A stretch of DNA of 64,000 bases from Methylomonas sp. AM2-LC. GTDB lineage: Bacteria > Pseudomonadota > Gammaproteobacteria > Methylococcales > Methylomonadaceae. The position numbers and the translations under genes are program-made. How positions within the stretch are numbered: position 1 is the first letter of the stretch; each line of letters begins with the position of its first letter. Positions 32,364 through 41,700 of the stretch are shown here, piece after piece. The notes beneath the pieces are model-generated. The model was not told the DNA's origin. It did not search any database and saw only the letters and a list, made by a program, of their open reading frames with translations. The stretch lies in contig NZ_CP157005.1 in NCBI RefSeq assembly GCF_039904985.1, forward strand, positions 2,418,001 through 2,482,000. The letters are read 5' to 3'.

Positions 32364-35183
32364 ATGCCTAACGAACGCACGATAAGAACCAGCTTTGTCG
32401 GTGGTGAGGTTTCGCCGGAGATGTATGGGCGGTTGGATCTGGATAAGGAGCAATCCGGGTTGGCGTTGTGTCAGAATTTTGTGGTGTTGCCGCATGGTCC
32501 GGCGCAGAGTCGGGCGGGGTCGCGGTTTGTGTCAGTGGTAAAGGCGTTGGGTGCACGCTTGATTCCGTTTTCGTTTAGCGCAGTGCAGACCATGGCGATT
32601 GAACTGGGGGCTGGGTATTTTCGGTTTCACACACATGGGGAATCGTTATTGTATGGCTGTGGCATTTTGGGTGCCGAGTTGGTGGCAAATAACACCATGC
32701 GATACAGTGCTTTAACGTCTTTGCCTAACTGGAATAATGGTCATACCGGTAGCGGTACCGCATCAATCAATATTGGCAATGTAATGGCACTTAAATCGCC
32801 AAGTACCGGTAATATTGGGCAAGCATACCAAGCGTTAACCACTGTTATCGGAACAACCTATGATCTAGTGGTTAATTTTGTCGGGCAGCCGTCTTTATGG
32901 GTATTTGTTGAAAATACAATAGGAAACACTTTAACGCCTATAGGTGCTTTAATAGCTCAAAAGTTAACTCCTGGCAATTCGCTTAAGCATACCTACACGT
33001 TGACGTTTACGGCTTCTGCGACAACGACTTATATTAGGCTGGCCGCTGATATAGCAGCGCCTTTTGAATCAGCTTATGTTTACGCAATCAGCATCAGCGC
33101 CCAGGCATTTAACTGTACGGGTTTTGATTATAACGCGAGTTATGTGCAGGGAGATTATGTGCATGATGCGTTTGATAATGTATACATTTGCACCCAGCCT
33201 AACACTAATTTAGAGCCGTCTAATATTGCCACTTTTGCGCAATATTTCAGCAGTTATACGCCAGTTTATTCAGTATACAACCCCGCTACTGCCTATGTAG
33301 CCGGTAAAATATGCAGTTATGGCAGCAATGCCTATTATTGCCTTGCGGCCAGCACGGGTAATTTGCCGACCAATACCGCGTTCTGGTATCAACTGCCTGC
33401 TACGGGCGAGTATGAAATACCTAATCACTATTTGGCGGCGGATTTATTTGATATTCATTATGTGCAATCGGGCGATATCGTTACTTTTGTGCATCCGTCT
33501 TATGCGCCCATGCAGCTGGAGCGTTATGGCAATTTGGATTGGATATTAGCAGGGATTAGTTTTGCGTCCAGTTTAACGCCACCTGCCACGCCGACGGTGG
33601 CGATTACACATCCAACTGCTGGTTATCCGGTTAATCGTTCTTATATTGTCACGTCTCTGAATCAGTATGGTCAGGAAGAAAGTTTACCGTCTACGGCTTC
33701 TGCCTTGGCGAGTAATGATTTAACCATTGATGGCAATTACAACACTATCAGTTGGACGGCGGTAACGGGCGCGGGTTTTTATAATGTGTATGCACAGGAT
33801 AATGGTTCGTTTGGGTTTGTGGGCCAGGTGCAGGCGCCGGCTTTGAGTTTTGCTGATCATAATATTACTCCTGATCAAACGCGTAGTTATCCTTTGATTG
33901 ATAGTCCGGTACCGCTATCGAGTGCGGGAAATTATCCAGCGGCGGTGGGTTATTACGAGCAGCGCCGGGTGTTTGCTGGCAGTAATAATCAGCCGCAAAA
34001 TTTGTGGCTGACACAGCCAGGTACCGAATCGAATATGAATTATTCGGTGCCTTCGCAAGGAAGTGATGCGTTGCGGATTCGTATTGCGGCGCTACGGGCG
34101 AATGTTATTTCGCATGTTCTTGCGTTGCTGGATTTGATTGTGTTGACTGCATCTACGGAGTGGCGGATTTATACGCCAACCGGCGATGGGTTAACGCCAA
34201 CCACTATTTCCATTAAGGCACAGAGCCAGAACGGGGCGACGAATGTGCAGCCAGTGGTGGTGAATAATGCCGCTTTGTATGTAGCGGCCACTGGCGGTCA
34301 TGTGCGTGAGCTGGTGTATCAGTGGCAGTTAACGGGGTATGAGTCGAACGATGTGAGTTTGCTGGCTACGCATTTGTTTAATGGACATACCATTAAGGAA
34401 ATGGCGTTTAGCCGGGCTTTGTATCCGGTGGTGTGGGCGGTAAACGAAACCGGAAAACTATTGGGTTTAACTTATGTGCCGGATCAGCAGGTCAGGGCTT
34501 GGCATCAACATACCACAACTAATGGCCTGTTTAAGTCGATTTGTACCATTACCGAGAATGGTTTTGATGTGCTGTATGCGATTGTGGAGCGAGTGATTGC
34601 AGGAAACACGGTGCAGTATATTGAGGCGTTTGATACCCGTCAGTATGACGGGGTGTTGGCCAATGCGTTTTTTGTGGATTGCGGGATTAGTCAGACCTTT
34701 AGTACGCCAACCAGCTCGGTGAGTGGTTTAACCTGGTTGGCGGGGCAGACGGTATCGGCGTTGTTGGATGGTAAGGCGGTGACGGGGTTGACTGTTTCTA
34801 GTGATGGCACGGGAACTGTGAGCTTGCCTTATGCGGCCAGTGTGGTGACGATAGGGTTGCCGATAACGGCCATTTTGGAAACTTTACCGGTGAGTGTGGT
34901 GGGTGATGCGTCTTTGGGTCAGGGGCGGGTTAAGAATGTGAATAAGGTTTGGGCGCGGTGCGTGGATTTTTGCGGGTGTCAGGTGGGCCCTTCGGTTTCG
35001 TCTTTGGTGCCTGTGGCACCGTTGGCGGTGGATAGTAATGGTAATCCGGCGCTGGCGAACGGGGAGTTTAGGGTGAATATTATGCCGCAGTTTACGCCGG
35101 ATGGCGGGGTAGTGATTAGTCAGAATTTGCCGTTGCCGATTACGGTTTGTGATGTGACGTTGGAGGTGGCGTTTGGGTCCTAG
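32364..35183 (+). CDS. Tail tubular protein B-like nozzle with carbohydrate-binding insertions
   Basis: 939 residues. The N-terminal TSFVGGEVSPEMYGRLDLDK and the later QRRVFAGSNNQPQNLWLTQP are the hallmarks of the tail nozzle/hub proteins of BPP-1-type podoviruses. Two inserted regions are visible: a jelly-roll-like domain (about 110-240) and a CBM5/12-like segment with YNPATAYVAGKICSYGSNAY and AFWYQLPATG (about 310-350), which may bind a surface glycan. It forms the tip that contacts the host. The frame is intact and the gene is 10 nt after the connector gene. Confidence 0.75.
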   Translation: MPNERTIRTSFVGGEVSPEMYGRLDLDKEQSGLALCQNFVVLPHGPAQSRAGSRFVSVVKALGARLIPFSFSAVQTMAIELGAGYFRFHTHGESLLYGCGILGAELVANNTMRYSALTSLPNWNNGHTGSGTASINIGNVMALKSPSTGNIGQAYQALTTVIGTTYDLVVNFVGQPSLWVFVENTIGNTLTPIGALIAQKLTPGNSLKHTYTLTFTASATTTYIRLAADIAAPFESAYVYAISISAQAFNCTGFDYNASYVQGDYVHDAFDNVYICTQPNTNLEPSNIATFAQYFSSYTPVYSVYNPATAYVAGKICSYGSNAYYCLAASTGNLPTNTAFWYQLPATGEYEIPNHYLAADLFDIHYVQSGDIVTFVHPSYAPMQLERYGNLDWILAGISFASSLTPPATPTVAITHPTAGYPVNRSYIVTSLNQYGQEESLPSTASALASNDLTIDGNYNTISWTAVTGAGFYNVYAQDNGSFGFVGQVQAPALSFADHNITPDQTRSYPLIDSPVPLSSAGNYPAAVGYYEQRRVFAGSNNQPQNLWLTQPGTESNMNYSVPSQGSDALRIRIAALRANVISHVLALLDLIVLTASTEWRIYTPTGDGLTPTTISIKAQSQNGATNVQPVVVNNAALYVAATGGHVRELVYQWQLTGYESNDVSLLATHLFNGHTIKEMAFSRALYPVVWAVNETGKLLGLTYVPDQQVRAWHQHTTTNGLFKSICTITENGFDVLYAIVERVIAGNTVQYIEAFDTRQYDGVLANAFFVDCGISQTFSTPTSSVSGLTWLAGQTVSALLDGKAVTGLTVSSDGTGTVSLPYAASVVTIGLPITAILETLPVSVVGDASLGQGRVKNVNKVWARCVDFCGCQVGPSVSSLVPVAPLAVDSNGNPALANGEFRVNIMPQFTPDGGVVISQNLPLPITVCDVTLEVAFGS

Positions 35184-35231
35184 GTGCTAGCGCACGGAGA
35201 CGGCGTTATTGTGGAGCGGTTTTTAGCTACG

Positions 35232-35465
35232 CCGTCCGCTAAGACTGGAATTGATGCACCGCCCGTTGGTTGGCACATCCTACGTTTTTTAATTTGGGGT
35301 GATGTGTGGTTAATGTCGTAGGGTGCGGTGAGGCACGAACCGCACCATAAAGCCTTAATAACTGCCATCAATCTCAAAATGAAACCACAAGTAACAATTG
35401 TGCTGTATTGGATTGCGATAATTAATGTTATTGGGTGAAAATTCATGCGGTTGGATGCCGTTCAC
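35232..35465. repeat. Dispersed repeat, uninterrupted copy
   Basis: This 230-nt region in the 328-nt gap after the tail nozzle gene contains all modules in one order: GGAATTGATGCACCGCCCGT, GTGAGGCACGAACCGCAC directly joined to CATAAAGCCTTAA, then CTGCCATCAATCTCAAAATG and a TTGGGTGAAAATTCATGCGG end. It is the empty-site counterpart of the intron-containing copy at 2047-2844. Being inside the phage operon, it inserted after the phage arrived or the operon is a remnant. No gene here. Confidence 0.75.
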
Positions 35466-35511
35466 CACAATTTGTAAATAGTTTATGCATTTTTTTATTT
35501 TTGGGTGATGA

Positions 35512-36006
35512 GTGGTTAGGATTACTTCTAGGTTTCCGCAGGATACCGATATTGTTTATCTGGCTGAGAATTTGCGCCAGGCAGATATTGCGGAGCTGGC
35601 GGCGGTGACGGATTTGTTGCCTTGTGAGGCGGTGATTGCTTCGGTACAAGCTAGTGATCCGCGATTTTTGCGGGCTTGGCTGGCGGATGATGAGTTGTTG
35701 TGTATTTGCGGCTGTTCGCCTGTGACGGTGGCACAGGCTGCGCCTTGGTTGTTGGCGACAGATTTGCTGGATAAACATTTGCTGCGTTTAACCCGCGAGG
35801 CTAGGCAGGGAGTGCAGGACATGCGCTCAGTCTATCCGCATTTAACTAATGTTATAGATGTTAAACAGGTAAAGATTATGCGCTGGCTGCAATTGTTGGG
35901 ATTTGCGTTTACTGATCGGCAGGAAGCAAGGGCCGGGTTTGAGGTTATGCGGTTTGAAATGAGCTCGGTTTTTTCTGTAAGCGCTGTTGAGAAAAAGGCA
36001 ACGTAG
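35512..36006 (+). CDS. Gp13-like internal virion / GNAT-fold phage protein
   Basis: 164 residues, starting at GTG 35512. The pattern FPQDTDIVYLAENLRQADIA near the N-terminus, then a helical middle and WLQLLGFAFTDRQ at the end, matches the T7 gp13-like family (acetyltransferase-like fold), which helps assemble the inner virion core. It precedes gp14-, gp15- and gp16-like genes in the same order as in T7-type phages. Confidence 0.75.
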   Translation: MVRITSRFPQDTDIVYLAENLRQADIAELAAVTDLLPCEAVIASVQASDPRFLRAWLADDELLCICGCSPVTVAQAAPWLLATDLLDKHLLRLTREARQGVQDMRSVYPHLTNVIDVKQVKIMRWLQLLGFAFTDRQEARAGFEVMRFEMSSVFSVSAVEKKAT

Positions 36007-36085
36007 CTGTTGCAAAGGGGCTTACTACGAACGCAGATAGGTAGATTTAAGCGTCAAGTCTGCCGTAAATTGATGAGGAGAAGGG

Positions 36086-36721
36086 TTGATGTGTGATGGA
36101 TTTTCGGAAGCGGCGTTGATGATGGCGGCGGGTGGTTCAGAGGGGATGGGTGCTGCGGCAGGGGGTTATACCGCGATGGCGGGTGTAGGCGAAGCTGTGG
36201 GATCGGTAGCGTCGATGGCGGCGGCAAATGTAGGGACTATCGCCAGTCTGGGCACTGCGGGGTTGTCGGGTGTTTCAGCGTTTACGCAAGCTAGTGCAGC
36301 TCAGCAAGCCAATAAATATCAAGCCGAAGTGGAGCAGAATAATGCACAACTGGCGGCTTATCAACGCAGTGCCGCCATTCAGCAAGGTGGTTTGCAGGCT
36401 CAGCAAAGTCTATTACAAACTGTGCAGGTCATTGGCGAACAAAAAGCTACTTTGGCGGCTAATGGTGTGGATTTAAGTTCCGGGTCGGCACTTGATCAAT
36501 TGGCGACTAGCCGATTTTTAGGGGCTCAGGATGTGAATGCCTTACAGAGTAATGCCGCACGTGCTGCTTGGGGTTATCAGGTACAGGAACAAACACATCA
36601 AATTCAATCTGGGCTGAGTGCCTGGCAGGCGAATACCAATAATCCATTGGCAATTGCTGCTAGCGCAACGGGTGGCTCATTGTTATCCAATGCCACCCGC
36701 TATGCCGGACAAGGAGGATAA
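36086..36721 (+). CDS. Internal virion protein B-like (gp14-like)
   Basis: 211 residues. The N-terminal third is very rich in Gly, Ala and Met, with possible membrane-inserting segments (GTIASLGTAGLSGVSAF). A coiled coil follows (QANKYQAEVEQNNAQLAAYQ), then the conserved GVDLSSGSALDQLATSRFLG. This matches T7 gp14, which after ejection forms the outer-membrane channel. A strong RBS (GAGGAGAAGGG) precedes ATG 36086. The next gene starts 2 nt after its stop. Confidence 0.75.
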   Translation: MMCDGFSEAALMMAAGGSEGMGAAAGGYTAMAGVGEAVGSVASMAAANVGTIASLGTAGLSGVSAFTQASAAQQANKYQAEVEQNNAQLAAYQRSAAIQQGGLQAQQSLLQTVQVIGEQKATLAANGVDLSSGSALDQLATSRFLGAQDVNALQSNAARAAWGYQVQEQTHQIQSGLSAWQANTNNPLAIAASATGGSLLSNATRYAGQGG

Positions 36722-36723
36722 GC

Positions 36724-38703
36724 ATGCGCGTGCCCGAGTATAAGCGCCAGTTGGAAGTAAACGAGCTGCCTGCGGTGCGGCAAACCATCAATACTGCCGA
36801 TTATCATTTTGTGGGGGCCACACAAACGGCGTTGGCAGAGCAGGCTGCGGAGGCTGGGCAACAGGGTGTGCAATGGTTGGCACACATACAGGCCAAACAA
36901 TTGCAAGAGGCGAATGCCACCCGCGTGCAGGATGCGCAGAACCAAACCCAGCATACCATTAACAATTTATTGTACGGTAACGACGGGGTATTACTTAAAC
37001 AGGGTGCGGAGGCGTTTCAACCGTTACAGAATAATAAACCGGCTGCCAGCAATGCTTTGACAGCATTGGATGCACATATTACCGCGCAAACGGCCAATTT
37101 AGGTAATGATGAACAGCGGCAAATGTATCTGCACTGGGCGCAAGCCGCTCGCGAGCATGTCGGCGGATTGTTGCAGCAGCACGAAGGCCAGCAGTTGCGG
37201 GTATATCAACGCGGTGTCGCACAAGCCGCAATTGCTGCCAATCAGCAGACTATGCGTTTGAATTATAACGATCCAGGCTTGTTACAAGGTGGGGTGGCCG
37301 CTATTCAGCAGGCCAGTATTAAACTAGCGCAATTGGAAGGCTATCCCGATGAGTATGGATTGACGCAAGCACTTAAACACAGCGCTGCTGGCTTAAGCGA
37401 TGCTGTGCAGGCGGCTTTACAGCACAGTGATACTGACACTGCCAACGCACTATTGCAACAGTTTGGCGAGCATATGGACAGCGATACGCTGTTACACAAT
37501 ACACAATTAGTCACTAAAAACACCGATAGACAAACCGCTGTCAGGGTGGCCGGGCAGGTAATGTCCCATCTGGCACCACGTCTACAAAATTCGGATGCCT
37601 TACGGTTACAAAACTTGGCCTTGGGGGCGCAGCCCACCGCCACAGATGCCAATCATTTTCAGCAACTGCTTAAACAGTTTAAGGGGGATGTGACACAAAC
37701 CTTGGCGGCTTGGCATGCGGGATCCGAGCTAACCCAACAAGCCATGCAGCAAGCCGGAAAACCAGCGGGCGATTGGCTGGCTCAGCTGCCAGCCAATATT
37801 CAACAGTCGGTTAACAGCCAACTACAAGCGTTTACGCGTGGTGGTGGGCAAGTTAATCCACCCAGCCAGGCCCAAGCCCAGGCGTTAGCATTGGCGCAAT
37901 TGGGAGATACTGCCAGCCCTAGCTTGCGTAAACAGGTATTGGCCGAAGTGGATAGTCAGTTTCAGTTGCAAAGCCAAGCTTTAAAACAACAACAGTTACA
38001 GGGCAAGGCAACGGCGCTTAAAGCTTTGCTGGATAACGGCGGACGTTATGCGGCATTACCCAGTGAGGTGTTGGCAGGCATTGCGCCTAAAGATGTGGAT
38101 AAGGTGTTGAGTTTTGCGCGTGGTATTGCACAAGGTACGCCAGTAGCTACCGATTGGGGTTTGTATTATCGCTTGCATAGTCAGCCCGATAATTTGAAAA
38201 CGACCAACTTAATGGCCGTGCGTGATCGTTTAAATTCGCGTGAATATCAACAATTGCAAACTCAACAACAACGCTTATTAAAAGGCCAGGCAGCCAGTAA
38301 CCAGCCAGTACAGGATGTGTTAAACCAGTTTATGCGCGAAGCGGGTATTAATCCGCATCCACAACCTACCGATGTACAAGGTTTGCGTACGGTAGGGCAT
38401 ATAAACTCCGCTTTTCTGCAAAGGCTAACCGCAGCAGAACAGCAACACGGCAAGCCTTTAAGTTTTGACGAGCAGCAAAGCTTGGCGGCGCATCTGTTTA
38501 CCAAGGTGGGTGTTAAAGGTTTATTGTCGGCTAGTCAAGATAAGCCAGCCGTATTGGTAGACAGTCGGCAGGATAAGGTATTGGTACCTACTGCTGATCG
38601 CCAGCAAATTATACAGGCTTTGCAATACCTGCATCCGCAGGCAGGCATCAATGAAGACGACATTTTTTATCAGTATTTACAACAGAAAGGTTTATTGAAA
38701 TGA
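36724..38703 (+). CDS. Internal virion protein C-like (gp15-like)
   Basis: 659 residues, Gln- and Ala-rich and mostly helical, the usual makeup of the gp15-like internal core proteins that span the periplasm during DNA ejection. The N-terminus (RVPEYKRQLEVNELPAVRQT) and repeated Gln-rich helices (FNQLQLQ-type) are visible. The 3' end overlaps the next start codon by 4 nt (ATGA at 38700). The frame is intact through 2 kb. Confidence 0.72.
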   Translation: MRVPEYKRQLEVNELPAVRQTINTADYHFVGATQTALAEQAAEAGQQGVQWLAHIQAKQLQEANATRVQDAQNQTQHTINNLLYGNDGVLLKQGAEAFQPLQNNKPAASNALTALDAHITAQTANLGNDEQRQMYLHWAQAAREHVGGLLQQHEGQQLRVYQRGVAQAAIAANQQTMRLNYNDPGLLQGGVAAIQQASIKLAQLEGYPDEYGLTQALKHSAAGLSDAVQAALQHSDTDTANALLQQFGEHMDSDTLLHNTQLVTKNTDRQTAVRVAGQVMSHLAPRLQNSDALRLQNLALGAQPTATDANHFQQLLKQFKGDVTQTLAAWHAGSELTQQAMQQAGKPAGDWLAQLPANIQQSVNSQLQAFTRGGGQVNPPSQAQAQALALAQLGDTASPSLRKQVLAEVDSQFQLQSQALKQQQLQGKATALKALLDNGGRYAALPSEVLAGIAPKDVDKVLSFARGIAQGTPVATDWGLYYRLHSQPDNLKTTNLMAVRDRLNSREYQQLQTQQQRLLKGQAASNQPVQDVLNQFMREAGINPHPQPTDVQGLRTVGHINSAFLQRLTAAEQQHGKPLSFDEQQSLAAHLFTKVGVKGLLSASQDKPAVLVDSRQDKVLVPTADRQQIIQALQYLHPQAGINEDDIFYQYLQQKGLLK

Positions 38704-41700
38704 CGCAGACTAATCCTTATTTGACCCGTTTGCAGGCAGAACAGGCAGCGGCAATTCGGCAAACCTTACAAACCGTTGTGGACAATAAGCCCGATCAGGA
38801 AGGCAATAATCAGCGTTTGGCCAGTCAGTATCAATTGCCGGTTGAAGCGGTAAAACTGGATACAGAAACCTTACAGAGGCGTGCCAGTCTGGATACAGTG
38901 GATTATCAGCATCTGGTGCAGCATTTGCCAGCCACCAGTCACTTATTAACTCAACCGCAGCAGGCGGCTATTGCCCATGATGATATAGCCAATCTATCCG
39001 CTATGGAGCAGGCATTGCAGTTTGCCAAGCAAAGTGGCAAGGCGCTGTTGTCCGGTGTGTATGGCTTTTCTGAAGGTGTGGCTGGGCAGGCGGAAGCCGG
39101 GGCTGATTTGTTAAGTCATTACGTGACTGCGCCTTTGGCGGGTAGCGTCTTGCCAGTGGATATAGCACAACCAGTGGCCGCTGCCTTTCGGCAAATTCGC
39201 CAATCACAAAGCGCTTGGCGACAGTACCTGACACCGCCTGCGCAGGGTAATTTGGCCTCTGGCTATTACGCAGGCTTACAATCACTTTCGCAAAATCTAT
39301 TGACGTTGCCGTTAGCGGTGGCGACGGATAATCCACAACTTGCCTTAAACAGCATGGCTTTAACCACGGGTGGTCAGGCCTATGGCCGCGCTAGGGATCA
39401 GGGTTTGGCTGCGCCGCAAGCCGCTGTTTATGGCGCTGCCGATGCCGCCATTGAATATGCTACTGAACAAACGCCCATGGGCTTGTTATTTAAAGACTTA
39501 AAAGCCAGTGCGCCATTATTTAAAGTATTAACCCGGCAAATTGCCAGCGAGATTCCGGGTGAGCAGGCCGCCACAGTTTTACAGGATATGAACGAATGGG
39601 CGGTGTTGCACCCTGAACAGACTTTAGATGATTATCTGGCTGCACGTCCAGATGCGGCCCTGCAAACTTTGGTGGCAACCGTGGTCGGTACTGGCGGGCA
39701 AACGGGTTTATTGCACGGTGTGCAAGCACTGGTTAATCGTCAGCGTAGCCAGACCGACAGCGCCGAGCAACAGGCGCTGAATTTGCAGGCGATAAATCAC
39801 TTAGCGGCTGCCAGTAAGGTGTTACAGCGTAATCCACAAACTTTGCAAAATTTTGTGGAGAATGCGCTGGCTGAAGGGGCGGTGCAGCATGTGTATATTG
39901 ATGCTGAGGCTTTGCAGGCAGTGGCGGCTGAACAGCCGCAATTAGCCAGCATGCCTGAAGTGCAGCAACAATTGCCCACGGCTTTGGCCGCAGGCGGCGA
40001 GGTGAGTGTACCCATTGCCCAATATGTGCGACAAATTGCACCGCAGGTGTATGCACAGCGTTTGTTGGATCATGTCAGACTGGAGGGTGAAGTGTTTAAT
40101 CGTGCCGACGCTCGGCACTATCAGGAGTTGCATGCTCAACAGTTACAGGCAGAAATTAGCGATATGCTGCATGCTCAACACAGCAATAACGAGAGTCAAT
40201 TGGCTATGCAAGCGGTTAAAGATAGCGTGTTTAACCAATTGCAACAGGTCGGCCGGTTTTCTGAGGCTGTGCATGACAATTATGCCACTTTGCTCGCGCA
40301 TTTTTATCATGTGCAGGGGCAAAAGCTGGGTATAAGTGGTGAAGAGTTGTTTAGACACTATCCACTGCAAATTGCCGGGCCCGAGGCTGAACATGAGCAG
40401 GCTCAGGATTGGCAACAAAAGCCGTTGAAGACTGATGATAGCCTTGCAGAAACGCCATCCACATCGCCCATTACAGACAATCAACTGACTGCAAAACAGT
40501 CGGAATCAATCCCAGATAATTCGCCAAAACAGACAGCCAGTATGGTGAGTGATGATACATCCGCTGATGTTTTACAACAAAAGCCTCAGGCTGGTACTCA
40601 TCAGGCATGGCAGCAAGACCCAGTTTATACGCATGAACCTAATACTGAAAAAGCCACTGGCCAAGGGCGTGGCTCGTTCAATCCGGCTACGCGCACCATT
40701 ACGCTGAATGAAAACGCCGATCTTTCCACATTCTTACACGAATCGGCGCATTTATTTTTGGAAATGCAAGTGGATATGACCTGGCGCATACTGGATCAGG
40801 AAGCGGAAAATCAATCGTTGCAAGATTATGCGGCATCCCTGTTTCAAGGCCCACGTAAAAAGTCGGATAAAGCCGATAACGGCGAGCTGCTGATGTATCC
40901 CATGTCAGACGATGAGGCGGTGAGTCGTGAATTTGATGATTTTTATAATAAACATCATGTATATTTGCGTACCCGTGATGATATGCCGCCTGGGGAGTTT
41001 GCCACCAAAACCAAGTTGATGATTGATGGTAAACGTTTATTGGCGACTGATGTGGTAAAAACCCCGGCGCAGGCTGCGCAAGCCATGTCGTATATGTCAC
41101 GCTTTCCGGTAGAACGTTTTGAAGCGCTGGTGACCAACAAAGATGGCGTACCGCTGGCTATTGTGGGTGCTTTTAAAGGCACGCGCTATTTAACACCCGC
41201 CTGGCCAGAGACACTAGCCGCCGAGGCGTTCCGGATTGAAGGCGCTACCGATATCTGGTTTTCGCACAATCATCCCGGTGATGGTAATACCTTTAGTTTG
41301 GCTGATCGCGTGTTGAATCGTAAATTGGCTAATGTATTTCGAGGTAGTGAAATTACTGCGCACGGGTTTTTATTAATCGGCACCAAGTCTGGTAGCGGTC
41401 GTTATTGGATGTTTGAACCCACCCCGGCCGAGGGTGATGAGGCCAAAGCCTTGCCGGATATACAACCCAATGATAAACATGGTGTTACCAAAAAACCGCA
41501 GGCTATCCGCCATGTGCCGGTATTGGAACGCATGATGATGGATGAAAGTGCGTTGACTAAAGTGAATATTTACCCACCTTATTCCACCAGTGATGCTCAA
41601 TATATCGCTAAAAAACGCACTGGGGTGTTATTGCTGGATGCTGGTGGCCGACCTAAAGCCTTTGTGCCAATCAAGTCGGAAGACGTGGAAGTGTTGCGAA

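Noticed and set aside
23792..36006. Diversity-generating retroelement, as in phage BPP-1
   Set aside because: The capsid set is BPP-1-like, but I find no reverse transcriptase, no adenine-biased template/variable repeat pair and no C-type lectin receptor protein. The only retroelement trace is the intron at 2 kb.
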